Shown here piece after piece: positions 1 through 11,049 of a stretch of 64,000 nucleotides of DNA. The notes below the pieces were generated by a model. The model made no database searches and was not told the origin of the DNA. It saw only the letters and a list, made by a program, of their open reading frames with translations. The position numbers were made by a program, and so were the translations under genes. Origin of the DNA: Sphaerolaimus hirsutus (lineage: Eukaryota; Nematoda; Chromadorea; Monhysterida; Sphaerolaimidae). Position 1 is the first letter of the stretch, and every line of letters begins with the position of its first letter. The DNA lies in NCBI GenBank assembly GCA_964036195.1, contig OZ038450.1:26848794-26912793 (forward strand), read 5' to 3'.

Positions 1-571
1 GGTTTACAATGGTCAGAATGAAAAAATCGAAGAAAAAACATGACGAATCAAATTGTATCAGACAAACAAAAATTGGTAGATACAACAATTCATACTTATA
101 ACCCAATTGTTTAAGGGCATGTTGCAAAAAAGCAGCATATCAGCATTTTCTGGCTTCAAATATGAGGTAGGTAGTTCAGTAGGTATGTGGCCAAACCAAA
201 TACAAGAAATGTGGAGTAAGCACTCCAACAAAGATAACATTAAATACTTTACTTTTACTCATCAACTTAGATACTATAAGCAAATCAAATTAATCACAAA
301 TATCTCAAAACAAAAATAATAACTCAATTAAGGACATTATACAGGTTTGATATATCGAAAATATGGTCGATATTCGATATCGATATTCAATATTTTTTCA
401 AAATTTTCGATATCGATATTCGATATTCGATATTTTTTCAAAATTTTCAATATCGATATTCGATATTCGATATTTTTTCAAAATTTTCGATATCGATATT
501 CGATATTCGATATTAAAAAATGGTCGATATCCGATATTCGATATTCGATACGATATATCGTTTGAACCCTA
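1..571. mobile_element. CGATAT-array hAT-type element, right end
   Basis: The right terminus reads CGTTTGAACCCTA (ends at 571), the inverse of the TAGGGTTCAAACG end seen on related copies. Positions 346-571 are an array of CGATAT/ATCGAT motifs in both orientations. Positions 1-345 are a non-array segment repeated at about 1985-2325 and, diverged, at about 1386-1620. The left terminus lies outside the window, so no TSD can be tested. Confidence 0.6.
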
Positions 572-610
572 CTTATGGATTATAGAGGTCTACCTAAGAG
601 GACCTAAGCA

Positions 611-721
611 GGGACGTATTCAGGATTTTTGAGCGGGGGGCTGCTTGTTTACGGGGGCCGGCGCCCCCCCCCCCTAAAATGTAACCTACAGAGGGGCGGA
701 ATGGCGCCATTAGTAGGGTCA
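611..721. repeat. Fragment of CAGGGACGTAxCCAGGA repeat with poly-C/G and GGCGCCAT motifs
   Basis: The segment reads CAGGGACGTATTCAGGATTT, then a G-run, a C-run and GGCGCCAT. The same end is recognisable at 3848-3945, 8993-9060 and (inverted) 10800-10845, 20900-20940 and 46380-46410. It looks like the end of a common short DNA transposon, but no TSD was identified. Confidence 0.4.
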
Positions 722-3009
722 TAGGGTTGGAAAAAAATCAATTTTTTTAAAGGCCATGATTTTTTTAAATTCAAATCAGATTTTTTTTAAAATCGCCCAA
801 AATGGGGGTATAGAGAAAAAATATGTCTATGTTAAGTGTCAGACAATGTATTGTTATGTCTATTGTGGTCATATTATGACTGTGGAGTCATAGGATAGTA
901 TTATAAACAATGATTTCATTCAAAAATATCCATTTTACATCGACTTATTACGTATATCACCTTTTGTCGAATGTTCGTGACTTCAATTGAAGTTGAGCAT
1001 GGAATTGTGCCTCAATAAGGCTGTAAGAGAAGGCTAATAAATTGACAGTGATGCTACACACAGTAGAAGTATGTGGGAGCACATTGGATGGGTATCATAT
1101 ACTACACTAGTAGGGTTCAAACGATATGACTTTTCGATATCGATATTCAATATTTTTTTCTGAAACTCGATATTCGATATCGATACGATATGGAACCTCG
1201 ATATCGATATTCGATATTGAAAAATGGTCGATATTCGATATTTCGATATTTTCGATATTCGATATTGCGATTTGCTTTTGGTATAGCAAGGCATATTTCA
1301 AGTGGCATATTGTATTTTCATGTGGTTGCACACATCGTTAATCATCTCTTTACTGAAAGGTGAATCGTACAAGTGATTTTAACAAGGTTTACATCACTCA
1401 AAAGTAGAAAATGGAAGAGAAACATGATGAATCAAAGTGTATCAGACAAATAACAATTGGTAGATATTACAGTTCATACTTATAACCTAATTGCTTAAGG
1501 GCATGTTGCAAAAAATAGCATATCAGCATTTTCTAGCTTCAAATTTAGCACTCCAACAAAAATTACATTATAAATACTGTACTTTTACTCATCAAATACA
1601 ATACTATAAGCAAATCAGATTAGGGTTCAAACGATATCACTTTTCGATATCGATATTCGATATTCGATATTTTTTCAAAATTTTCGATATCGATATTCGA
1701 TATTCGATATTTTTTCAAAATTTTCGATATCGATATTCGATATTCGATATTTTTTCAAAATTTTCGATATCGATATTCGATACGATATGGACCCTCGATA
1801 TCGATATTCGATATTCGATACTAAAAAATGGTCGATATTCGATATCGATATTTCGATATTTTCGATATTAGATATTTAGCTTTTGGTATAGCAAGGCATA
1901 TTTCAAGCAGCATATTGTATTTTCATATGGTTGCAAACATGGTTGATTATCTCTTTACTGAAAAGTACAATTGATTTTTACAAGGTTTACAATGGTCAGA
2001 ATGAGAAAATCGAAGAAAAAACATGACGAATCAAATTGTATCAGACAAACAAAAATTGGTAGATATTACAATTCATACTTATAACCCAATTGATTAAGGG
2101 CATGTTGCAAAAAAGCAGCATATCAGCATTTTCTGGCTTCAAATTTGAGGTAGGTAGTTCAGTAGGTATGTGGCCAAGCCAAATACAAGAAATGTGGAGT
2201 AAGCACTCCAACAAAGATGACATTAAATACTTTACTTTTACTCATCAACTTAGATACTATAAGCAAATCAAATTAATCACAAATATCTCAAAACAAAAAT
2301 AATAACTTAATTAAGGACATTATACAGGTTCGATATATCGAAAATATGGTCGATATTCGATATCGATATTCGATATTTTTTCAAAATTTTCGATATCGAT
2401 ATTCGATATTTTTTCAAAATTTTCGATATCGATATTCGATATTCGATATTAAAAAATGGTCGATATCCGATATTCGATACGATATATCGTTTGAACCCTA
2501 AATCAGATCAATCATAAATATCTCAAAATGAAAATGATAACTTGATTTAGGGAAACTATGCAGGTTCGATATATCGAAAAAAATGGTCGATATTCGATAT
2601 CGATATTCGATATTTTTTCAAAATTTTCGGTATCGATTTTCGATATTTTTTCAAAATTTTCCATATCGATATTCGATATTCGAGATGAAAAAATGGTCGA
2701 TATCCGATATTCGATACGATATATCGTTTGAACCCTATACACTAGCATATCACGGCTTATTATCACACCGTAGCATGAATAATTACATCTTTTACACTAA
2801 AAATGCTCCAAAACCCATGAAAACACCACCGATGGTAATGTGTATTAGAAATTGCGCGCTTGTGCGCAAAAATTGCAAAATACCTAGTGCAAGTCTACCA
2901 GAAATTTTTCATTTTGATTTTTTAAAATAAAATCAGTTTCCATCCCTTGATTTTTTTTTAAAAATCAGTTTAAAAAAATCCTAGGCGCCCTAAATAAGTG
3001 CCAACCCTA
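722..3009. mobile_element. TAGGGTTGG hAT-type element, interrupted by a second element
   Basis: The left end is TAGGGTTGGAAAAAAATC (722) and the right end is GTGCCAACCCTA (3009). The body is a diagnostic 700-bp repeat (ATATGACCATATAATGGCTG-type segment, then CACACAGTAGAAGTATGTGG). Relatives are at 6677-7340, 8225-8480 (inverted), 48733-48835 and 56440-56900 (inverted). It is split by the 1111-2737 insertion. The flanking 8-mers do not match, so the outer limits are uncertain. Confidence 0.45.
1111..2737. mobile_element. Composite CGATAT-array hAT-type element with perfect TSD
   Basis: It starts TAGGGTTCAAACGATAT and ends with the inverse CGTTTGAACCCTA. It is flanked by a perfect 8-bp duplication TACACTAG (1103-1110 and 2738-2745), as expected of the hAT superfamily. 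The interior alternates CGATAT arrays (1111-1270, 1625-1875, 2326-2500, 2561-2720) with two copies of a GGTTTACAATGGTCAG-containing segment, so it appears to have grown by internal duplication. No transposase ORF: non-autonomous. Confidence 0.85.
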
Positions 3010-3260
3010 GGCGCAACGACACGGCGCCATTGGCGTTGGCACCAGCACCATGGAACGTTGTATATGTATGTAAATATACATACAAATACAGCAAAAAACA
3101 CACCGTTGAGTATGTTTATAACGGGCTGCAGCCCCCCCCCCCCGCCCCCCTGGATACGGCCCTGGCCCTAAGAGAATTATGACGCGCAACACACTGAAAT
3201 TTATGCGTTAAAATGGTTTTCGATGCGGAAGCGGGACGAATATTTCCAAAAAGTCTAATT
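3010..3260. repeat. GGCGCC-type and poly-C repeat fragments
   Basis: The segment holds GGCGCCATTGGCGTTGGC-type motif (3025-3045), a TATATGTATGTAAATATA microsatellite-like stretch, and an inverted poly-C/G element end at about 3125-3170 (GGATACGGCCCTG). I see no gene here. Confidence 0.4.
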
Positions 3261-3277
3261 TTTGGATGAAAAAAAGT

Positions 3278-3626
3278 TTAACATTTTTGCAAAATCAATT
3301 TTCTTATCTGGAAAAGGTTCAAATCACGATAAATTCCTACTCTATAAACCCACACTGACCGGAGAAAACTGGTGCGCGCACGTTCTTGGCTATTCAAACT
3401 CTCGAAATCAGGACCCATATCCAAATCAACCATTTGATCCTGAACATCACCACCATTTCGATCAGTTTTGCATGGTACTGAAGCAAGTGTTTCCTTCGGT
3501 TTTGAATTTGTCGGGTTGCTTTTTGGCTCTTTGCCATAGACTTGTTCGTGCCAACCAGGGGCGCCAACTGGTAGTGATGTTGGTTTTGATTCCTGCGCAT
3601 TTCCGTACAGCGAATACCGATTAATT
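3278..3626 (-). CDS. Possible host exon (open frame, unknown product)
   Basis: A minus-strand frame is open from about 3626 to the TAA at 3278-3280. It encodes a polar, Ser/Pro/Lys/Asn-rich segment followed by an acidic patch (VDLDMGPDFESLN). The composition looks like a disordered region of a real protein, not a repeat shadow. A candidate splice acceptor (GCGCAG) precedes it near 3600. It lies downstream of the headcase-like exons on the same strand, so it could be a later exon of that gene. No motif identifies it. Confidence 0.25.
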
Positions 3627-3640
3627 GAAAATCATACGTT

Positions 3641-3845
3641 TAGTAGGGGGTTGCCCCCCCCCCAATCCGCCAACTATCTATCCCGGTGGCAAAATTTTGG
3701 GCTACTATCCCCTGAACCCTCCCCCCCCAAAAAAAAAAAAAATCGGACACATATCGATCTATCTACTGGAGCAATTTTTGATCAATTTTGCCTCAATTTT
3801 CGCTCATAATCGCTAATTTTCGTACCTTTTAAATTTTTCACCTTT
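3641..3845. repeat. Fragment of CAGGGGTCTC hAT family
   Basis: Poly-C followed by CTATCTATCCCGG, a CAAAATTTTGGGCTACTA segment and a Y-rich tail matches the interior of the complete elements at 6075-6569 and 7691-8212. Both termini are lost. Confidence 0.6.
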
Positions 3846-4140
3846 ATCCAGGACGTATCCAGGATTTTTGAGCGGGGGGCAGCCTGTTTACGGAGGCCGG
3901 CGAACGGGGGGGCTCAGCCCCCCCCCCTAAAATTTTACCTACATGGTAGCGGAATGGCGTCATGGCGCTGGCGCCATTCGTAGGGGCTACGCCATGGCGC
4001 CATTGGCGTTGGCGCTGGCGCCAAAAATAGCTGACATTGATGTAAAATACATACAAATAGAGAGAAAGGCACAAATTCAGTGTATTTTACAGCGATTTGA
4101 GCTTACAGGTACGGAATTTTTGATAAATACCGCGTACGGG
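3846..4140. repeat. CAGGACGTATCCAGG repeat end plus GGCGCCA motif cluster
   Basis: The end CAGGACGTATCCAGGATTTT is followed by G- and C-runs, then by a cluster of GGCGCCAT/TGGCGC motifs at 3955-4025 in both orientations. The same motif recurs at 5100-5145, 9240-9285, 10675-10725 and 55157-55345. Confidence 0.5.
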
Positions 4141-4170
4141 GGATAAATGCGCGCTCGCGCGCAAAAATTT

Positions 4171-4370
4171 NNNNNNNNNNNNNNNNNNNNNNNNNNNNNN
4201 NNNNNNNNNNNNNNNNNNNNNNNNNNNNNNNNNNNNNNNNNNNNNNNNNNNNNNNNNNNNNNNNNNNNNNNNNNNNNNNNNNNNNNNNNNNNNNNNNNNN
4301 NNNNNNNNNNNNNNNNNNNNNNNNNNNNNNNNNNNNNNNNNNNNNNNNNNNNNNNNNNNNNNNNNNNNNN
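4171..4370. other. Assembly gap (200 N)
   Basis: A run of exactly 200 N. The left edge is the palindromic GCGCGCTCGCGCGC, and the right edge is a fragment of the CAGGGGTCTC family (4371-4430). Repeat content probably caused the gap, and the N count may be nominal. Confidence 0.98.
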
Positions 4371-4605
4371 CTTTTTTTCCTTCTATACCGTGGAAAAGGC
4401 TAAATATTGAAACCCCGCCACCCCCCCCCCCCCGTGGGGGTCCAAATATACAAAGCACCTGTTGAAAAAGATTTATAGAAGTGAACAAGTTAATGAAAAA
4501 TACAATGAAAAACGACCAGAAATTTTTTGCGCAGACGTTATTTGCAGACACGTATAAAATCAATTGGGAGGGGTTTGGTTTCATTGTTTGATACCTTAGA
4601 ACTAG

Positions 4606-4875
4606 GGTTCAAACGGGATCCCGACACTTTTCGGGATTTTGCAGCCCAGAAAAGTCAATTAAGTTTGAATCTAGGGTTCAAACGGGACCGCGGTCCCGGT
4701 ACATGGTTCGGCAAAAAGTCGGGACTGGGGCGGTCCCGGTCCCGGTCCCGACACCCCAGTCCCGGTCCCGGTCCCGGTCCCGACAATTCAAAAAAGCCAG
4801 TCCCGGTCCCGGTCCGGACCACCCAGTCCCGGTCCCGGTCCCGGTCCGGGAATTTTGTAGTGGTCCCGACAAGGG
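4606..4875. mobile_element. TAGGGTTCAAACGG element with GGTCCC array, truncated
   Basis: Two left ends, TAGGGTTCAAACGGGATCCC (about 4602) and TAGGGTTCAAACGGGACCGC (about 4672), lead into an array of GGTCCC/GGGACC (4680-4870). No right terminus follows. The first end continues into a GGGATCCC variant, so two related lineages abut here. Confidence 0.6.
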
Positions 4876-5292
4876 ATGAAGAAAAATGTATTTTTAATGA
4901 CCTTTTCAATAAATTTGCCAGAAATGCCACTTTTCTAAAGATTATGTAGGCACATCTAAAAAAAATTTGTGCGCGAGCGCGCAAATACCCACCCAATGAT
5001 TACATGTATTTTTCTGTAATAAAACAGCGTTAGAAAGGTCCCAACACGATTCTAGTATGAAATATTTATAGGTATATAAAGATACCTAGATAGTAGACAT
5101 TGGCGCCAATGCCAGCGCCAATACTGCCATGGCGTTGGCGCCTACAAATGGCTCTATTTCTTAACTATGGGGCCAAAATTGAGGGGGGGTGCATTACTTG
5201 AATAATGTTCCAAGAAAGGGCTAATACATTGAGCGTGGTCCTTCACACAGTGGAGGTGTGTGGAACAACATTGGCCGGATATTATGTACCAA

Positions 5293-5515
5293 TAGGTTCA
5301 AACGAGACCGTGGTCCCGGTACATGGTCCGGCAAATCCAGTCCCGGGACCGACCCCCCAGTCCCGGTCCCGGTCACGGTCCCGACAATTGAAAAACGCCA
5401 GTCCCGGTCCCGGACCCGGTCCCGACCCCCCAGTCCCGGTCCCGGTCCCGACATTCGAAAATTTCTGGTCCCGGTCCCGGTCCCGGTCCGAAAAACTGGT
5501 CCCGTTTGAACCCTA
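5293..5515. mobile_element. GGTCCC-array hAT-type element
   Basis: It runs from TAGGTTCAAACGAGACC to GTCCCGTTTGAACCCTA. The interior is almost entirely CGGTCCC repeats in both orientations. One G of the left terminus is missing. The flanking 8-mers do not match, so the TSD has decayed or the ends are misplaced. Confidence 0.6.
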
Positions 5516-5529
5516 TTTGAATCCTACTT

Positions 5530-6060
5530 AAACCGAAATGACCGCATTCTCTAAGTTAGAAGCGGGCCGTCAAACTTTTCATTTCATACTTCCGAAGTTT
5601 TACCTCTCAAATTTCTAATTTTTTCTTAAATTTTTACTGGCAAAATTTCCGAATTTTTGGCAATTTACATGCAGATTCCTGTTTTCCAGCATTTCATTTT
5701 CAAGTGCAAGATTTTCACGCCTAAGTTTTCCAGCACCCTTTACGACACCCTACAAAAAAACTACAAAAAAACCTAACAAAAAATATTAACCCAAACTCGA
5801 ACCTGTTCATTCGCGAATGCGCGCCCAACACTATCCTGGATGGAATCGCAAACACTTTGAAAAGTTCGGCCCTGCAGAGATTTGACGCCAGGACCCTTTC
5901 TCCAGGACGCTCTCAACTTTGTGGGGTTCTTGTGGGGTTCTTTGTGGGGTTTCACTGGGGGTGCCGGTTGACCGGCTGTTCGAACCTGCGCAATTTTTTT
6001 TCACGTTCAGAGAGGGGTTTTTGTTGGGGGGGGGGGGGGTTGGCGTCTGTAGTTAAAATA
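5530..6060. other. Unassigned interval
   Basis: This stretch is AT-rich up to 5790. A GTGGGGTTCTTGTGGGGTTC micro-repeat lies at about 5918-5955. A 60-codon minus-strand frame at 5773-5955 has no recognisable motif and is not called as a gene. Confidence 0.3.
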
Positions 6061-6074
6061 TGTGAACCATACAG

Positions 6075-6569
6075 CAGGGGTCTCCTAGGGGGGGGGCTGG
6101 GGGGGGGGCTGCCCCCCCCCCAAATCGGCCAGCTATCTATCTATCCCGGAGGCCACTCAGCTATCTATCTATCCCGAGGCAAAATTTTTGGCTACTACCC
6201 CCAAAGACCCCCCCCCAAATCGCTCAGCTATCTATCTATCTGGAGTGGTTTTTGAGAAATTTTGCCCTAATTTTCGCACAAAATCACCAATTTTCGCACC
6301 TTTTTATAGTTTTTCACCTTCAAAATTGTGCTTTCCGGCTATATACATGGTTATATACCCATTTTTAGCCATTTTATACCTACTTTTGGCTACTTTTTAC
6401 TGATTATTAGCGATTTTTTTCCCTTTCTGCCTTCTTAACCTTGAAAAAGCCTATAAATTGTGCCCCCGCCAGCCCCCCCCCAGAAAAATTTACCAGCTAT
6501 CTATCCCTCCGGAGGAGCGATTTGTGATCTATCCAGCCCCCGCGAGGGCCAAAATCCTGGAGACCCCTG
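6075..6569. mobile_element. CAGGGGTCTC hAT-type MITE with perfect TSD
   Basis: The termini are CAGGGGTCTCC and GGAGACCCCTG, flanked by a perfect 8-bp TSD CCATACAG (6067-6074 and 6570-6577). The interior carries the CAGCTATCTATC motif several times, next to G- and C-runs, in both orientations. There is no coding capacity. A second complete copy is at 7691-8212. Confidence 0.88.
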
Positions 6570-6577
6570 CCATACAG

Positions 6578-7350
6578 TGGTGGTCTCCAAGATTTTGGCC
6601 CTCGCGGGAGCTGGATAGATGGAAAATCGCTCCTCCGGAAGGAAAGATGGCTGAAAATTCCTCTGGGGGCTGGGGGTAGGGTTGGAAAAAAAAACGTTTT
6701 TTTTTAACTCGATTTTTTTTTTATAAAAAAAACGCTTAAAAAAAAAACGTTTTTGTTTAATAAAAAACGTTGTTTTTTTTAAAGCTCCCAGATATGACCT
6801 TGTGTCAACATATATAGGTATATCAGACAGTGGCAATACTCTGTGATGTTATATATGACCATATAATGGCTGTGGAGCCATGGGATAGCATTATAAGTGA
6901 TGATTTGTGTCAAAAATATCCATTTTTCATCGACATATCATTCGTATATCACCTTATAGTAATCTTATCTTCGTGACTTCAGGTAAAGTTTGGCACTTAA
7001 TAGTGATCAAACAAGGTTATAAGACGAGCTTGTTACTTTGGGAGTGAAGTTACACACTGTGGAGGTACATGGAAGCATATTACCTCAACAATATATAGTA
7101 CAGCAGCATATGACGGCTTATTAAACCATGGTAGCACATAGAAATGGATACTTTGATACTAAAAATGCCACAAAACCAATGAAAACAACCACCAATGTCA
7201 ATTTGTGTGTGAAATTGCGCACTTGCGCGCAAAAATTTTGCAAAATACCTAGTGTTTAGTACTAAAAATTTTGGTCGAAGTTTTTTTTAAAAAAAAAACA
7301 TTTCGGACGTCATGTGTTTTTTTAAAACACGTTTTAAAAAAAACATTGGG
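6578..7350. repeat. Inverted CAGGGGTCTC fragment and TAGGGTTGG element
   Basis: 6578-6666 repeats the end of the preceding element in inverse (GGTCTCCAAGATTTTGGCCC). 6677-7340 starts TAGGGTTGGAAAAAAAAACG and carries the same 700-bp body as 722-3009. Its right terminus merges with the next fragment. Confidence 0.55.
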
Positions 7351-7690
7351 CTTGGGGAGGGGCTGGCGGGGGGGGGGGGCAAAATATGTGGGCCTTTTCA
7401 GTGCATAGCAGGCAAAAAGGGGCAAAAATCGCTAAAAACAAATTAAAAGTAGCAAAAAGGCTAAAAACAGATATATAAACATGATTATAGGCGAAAGCCA
7501 CGATTTTGAAGGTGAAAACTATAAAATGGTGTGGAAATTAACAATTTTGATCAAAAATTGGGCCAAAATTTCTCAAAAATCGATAGGTAGGTAACTGAGC
7601 GATTTGGGGGAGCGATTTGGGCACACTATTCCATGCCCAACCTCACTTGAAATTTTGAATGTTTGACAAAAGGTTATATACACAATAAGT
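7351..7690. repeat. Inverted partial CAGGGGTCTC family copy
   Basis: It carries the reverse complement of the 6240-6470 body (CAAAAATCGCTAAAAAC, GGTGAAAACTATAAA, GATAGGTAGGTAACTGAG). The terminus is degraded. Confidence 0.5.
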
Positions 7691-8212
7691 CAGGGGTCTC
7701 GAATGGGGGGGGTGGTGGGGGGGGGGGGGTTACCCCCCCCCAAACTGCCCAGCTATCTATCTATCCTGGAGGCCGCTCAGCTATCTATCTATCCCGGAGG
7801 CAAAATTTTGGGCTACTACCCCCTAAACCCCCCCCAAATCGCCCAGCTATCTACCTATCTGGAGCGATTTTTCAGAAACTATACCCCAATTTTCGCTCAA
7901 AATCGCTATTTTTCATACCTATATATAGATTTTCACCTTCAAAATCACTAGTTCATGCGTCTAACTGCCTATTTTCAGCTATTTTAAGTACTATATGCTC
8001 TTGTATACTCATTTTAAGCTATTTTACACCTACTTTTAGCGATTTTTCTCCCTTTTCCTCCTTCTATGCCCCGAAAAAGCCTATATATCGAACCACCACA
8101 ACCCCCCCCCAAACCCCCCCCCCCCAGAAAATTTTTCAGCTATCTATCCCTCCGGAGGAGCGATTTGCTATCTATCCAACCACTCGGAGGGTCAAAATTC
8201 AAGATACCCCTG
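7691..8212. mobile_element. CAGGGGTCTC hAT-type MITE with perfect TSD, second copy
   Basis: The left end is CAGGGGTCTCGAATGG and the right end is CAAGATACCCCTG. The 8-bp TSD CAATAAGT is perfect (7683-7690 and 8213-8220). The interior matches 6075-6569, with CAGCTATCTATCTATCC motifs and poly-G/C blocks. Confidence 0.88.
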
Positions 8213-8220
8213 CAATAAGT

Positions 8221-8550
8221 TGACATAAAACAGATACTTTTGACATAAATCACCACTTATAATGCTATCCCATGGCTCCACAGCCATTATATGGCTATAT
8301 ATAACATCATAAAGCTCTGCCACCTGTCTGATATACCTGTACATGTTGACTCATAACCATATCTGGAAGCTTTTGAAAAAACGGGTTTAAAATAACGTTT
8401 TTTAAAAGAAAGAAAAAACCGTTTTTTTATTTTTTTTAACCAGGTCGTTGAAAAAACTTTTTCGGTCATCTCTACCCCCTACCTGAAAAAAGTTTAAGAT
8501 ATCTACCCAGCCCCCAGGATTGTCAAAAACCTGGAGACCCTTGCTCAATT
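8221..8550. repeat. Inverted TAGGGTTGG body and CAGGGGTCTC end fragment
   Basis: 8225-8460 is the reverse complement of the 6780-6930 body. 8490-8545 ends CCTGGAGACCCTTG, a decayed terminus of the 6075-type element. Confidence 0.5.
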
Positions 8551-8557
8551 TTCCATT

Positions 8558-8753
8558 TTAAAAACCGACATTTTCCAAGGCTCGTTCCTTCGCCGCCTCC
8601 ACTTTGGCAGCTTGTGCGTCGTAAAACATGTGCCCCATGCACCCCTCCTGAGGGCACTTCAATTCCTTGCGCACTACCACCAATGTTTGACATTTTCGAT
8701 TCCATAAATTGGCTCGAGCCATACTTGGGGTCCAGTGTTGCGAGCGGCCAGTT
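8558..8753 (-). CDS. Headcase-like gene, exon C
   Basis: The minus-strand frame is open from a candidate acceptor (TTCTCAG, exon from 8753) to a TAA at 8558-8560. It encodes a GR....W....ANLWNRK stretch followed by C-x4-C-x2-H. In the headcase/HECA family, a GRA..W....NLW.KK block followed by a Cys-rich CxC..GH block lies just after the CxxxxC..HxxCF motif. Exon B provides that motif about 2.3 kb upstream on the same strand, so the order fits. Headcase proteins are cytoplasmic regulators of progenitor/imaginal-cell maintenance in Drosophila; human HECA is a reported cell-cycle regulator. Family members are longer, so either further exons follow or the TAA truncates this one. Confidence 0.45.
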
Positions 8754-8989
8754 CTGAGAATTGGTGGAAATGTGTAGAAATGGAAAATCGTAAATTTTAG
8801 AGGTAAATTTGTATAGATCGGCTGAGTGTGTTCTACATTTTTAGCTAAATTTTGCTATGGTACATTTTCCAATTTCGACAAAAACCAAGGTATGCATTGC
8901 GCGGAAAAAACAGCTAAGCAAAATATCCGAAAAAATGTCGGGTTTTTAATGTCGGAAAAGTCAAATTAGGTTTCTCAAATGATAAAGTC

Positions 8990-9350
8990 AAGGACGTAGC
9001 CAGGGGGGGGGGGCGGGGGGGCGGCCGCCCCCCCCCCTTCCCGGGCCGGACCAAAAAATGTGCCAGAAATGGCACTTTCAGACGACGATTTTGTCGACAG
9101 TTTGAAAAATTTTTGCGCGCAAGAGCGCATTCTCCCTTCACAACATATCTTTTTGGCTGACCAGTCTCTGCGGCCTAAAAGCCAGTGAAAATGGACTCAT
9201 TTCTGTCCATGTCGCTGTATATGCCTGTAAAATACAGACATATACTGCTGTTTTGGCGCCAATGCCAACGCCAGTGGCGCGGCTGGGTGTAGTTACCATC
9301 CCAATGGAAACAGACGCCAACACACGCGCACTCAGTACCGGGAACGTTTT
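8990..9350. repeat. GGACGTAGCCAGGGGGG repeat end and GGCGCCAA cluster
   Basis: GGACGTAGCCAGG plus G/C runs lie at 8993-9045. Two palindromes, GCGCGCAAGAGCGC (9115) and GGCGCCAATGCCAACGCC (9244), follow. All of this is intronic to the headcase-like gene. Confidence 0.45.
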
Positions 9351-9424
9351 TATGTATTGATTCAGATCGACCTAAGTTGAACGTGCGTACGCACGCAATT
9401 ACGAATTATTATGCCAATTCCAAT

Positions 9425-10536
9425 CGGATTATCTTACATTGTCTTTGCGTGAACTTTTAGGGCACAGGCGTGACATTGAATGACATTTATTTGTGTGTGT
9501 GTATTTGCGGCAGTTTGTGGTGCGTACTGAAATTACAAAATATTACAAATACGGTAATTTACATAATGTACATAAATGTTCAAATACATTTGGAGTGCCA
9601 TTTGGATGTCATGAATTAAGTATACTCGGCGGACATTACACTTAGTATGGAAACCTACCATAATACATCTGAATAATGAACCAAAATTGATACAGTTTTT
9701 TCATCATAATATTTCGTTTTTGCTATGGAATAATTACGAAATTGATCACAAGATTTCATTCATCAAATCATGGTCCGCCGAGTATACACACAACAAAATG
9801 CCACAAAATAAATACACAAATGGAGGAAAACCCGATATTTAACCACAGCGGTTCGTAACCCTTCCATTCGTAAACCAAACTATGTCGGTTGTAAAGCCAA
9901 AGTACCTCGTTTGTGAAGCCTCAAACTATTTTTTTTCTTCATTCTTTTCGTAACCCGTAGTGGGTCGTTATTTAACCCTCCTGGTTTGATATTTAAGCCA
10001 CAGTTATTTTTAGGCAGATGCACATATTTATGATGCCAAAAACGTCTGTCATCTCACAGCCACATCTAAATATTTTCCTCTACCTTCATATTTACATGTA
10101 TACTGAGTGGAGCGCATACTTTGTGCAGAATCTTACCATAATTTAATGAATAAAATTTGTGATAAATTTCGTTATTTATTATTCCGTAGTAAAAACGATG
10201 ATTATTTCGATGGGTTATGGTAGGTTCTCATACTAAGTGTGATATGCACAGAGTATATATTGGTCCTATTTATGTATATTTGTATTGCGGCTTACGAAAC
10301 GACACATTGGCTTTTTTACCGACATACATTGGGTTAAATATCGATGCACTTTTAGAAGTTCAATGGGGCTTAATTAATGACATACTTCGGCTTACGAACC
10401 GAGGTACTTTGGCTTTACAACCGATGGGTTAAATATCGGGTAGGTTAAATATCGCTATACTCTCACACAAATGTCACTCAAATATGCCTGTACACTAAAG
10501 TTCACGTAAATGCAATGTAAGATAATCCTACCAGAA
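9425..10536. repeat. Nested inverted-repeat elements in a headcase-like intron
   Basis: Three inverted pairs nest or abut. The outer pair is GGATTATCTTACATTG (9424) with CAATGTAAGATAATCC (10512). The TATACTCGGCGGACA end (9618) pairs with TGGTCCGCCGAGTATA (9771). CCCGATATTTAACC (9829) pairs with GGTTAAATATCGGG (about 10426). The last pair encloses a TTACGAACC-rich body. No clear TSD was found for any of them, and no ORF. Confidence 0.5.
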
Positions 10537-10669
10537 GCGGCCCTTGATGCACGCCGCTGCTGACCTCTCAAATGCAAGAGTAATTAAGGCGGAGCAAAAA
10601 CTGTTGCAAATCCCAGGTCCTAAGTGGGCGTGTGCGCTTGGGTCTGTCATTGGGATGGTAAGTGGAATA

Positions 10670-10850
10670 TGCCAGTGGCGCCATGGCGTGGCGCCTACGA
10701 ATGGTGCCAGCGCCATGGCGCCATTCCCCTACAACAGGGGTAAAATTTTAGGGGGGGGGCGCCGCCCCCCCCCCCCCCCGTTCGCCGGGCTCCGTATACA
10801 ATCCGCCCCCCCCCCGCTCAAAAATCCTGGCTACGTCCCTGTATAAAGTT
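10670..10850. repeat. GGCGCC cluster with poly-G/C element end (inverted)
   Basis: GGCGCCATGGCG-type motifs are followed by G/C runs and CCTGGCTACGTCCCTG, the inverse of the CAGGGACGTAGCCAGG end. Confidence 0.5.
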
Positions 10851-11049
10851 ATGATAGTTATCATTAAAATACTCTTCGAACGTGTTCAACAAACGGTCCT
10901 AATCCCCAATGAAAAGGTTTGAAAACCGATCGAAAAATACATATTCGGCGGCTCCACTCGCTTTGATGCTTTAAAATGCTTAAAAACAGCACCAAACAGA
11001 AAACGCAAAACTAAATGAGCCAACGCTGCATGTTTGTAAGAAACGTTGA

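Noticed and set aside
347..1871. Several open frames in both strands over 347-1871, rich in Ile/Phe/Tyr/Arg/Asp
   Set aside because: They are translations of the CGATAT hexamer array. A 6-base period keeps all frames open, so openness is not evidence of coding.
1..2500. CRISPR-like appearance of regularly spaced repeats
   Set aside because: The repeats are short palindromic hexamers without unique spacers, in a eukaryotic transposon context.
4527..5531. Pro/Gly/Arg/Ser-repeat frames in the GGTCCC arrays, and similar ones at 15598-16173
   Set aside because: Same cause: hexamer arrays translated in phase. They lie within TIR-bounded non-autonomous elements.
5773..5955. 60-codon minus-strand frame as a further headcase-like exon
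   Set aside because: It lies on the right strand, but no headcase motif or convincing splice pair was seen.
9618..9789. Small element with ACTCGGCGGACA ends
   Set aside because: The inverted ends are clear but no target duplication could be placed, so it is listed only as part of a nested repeat block.
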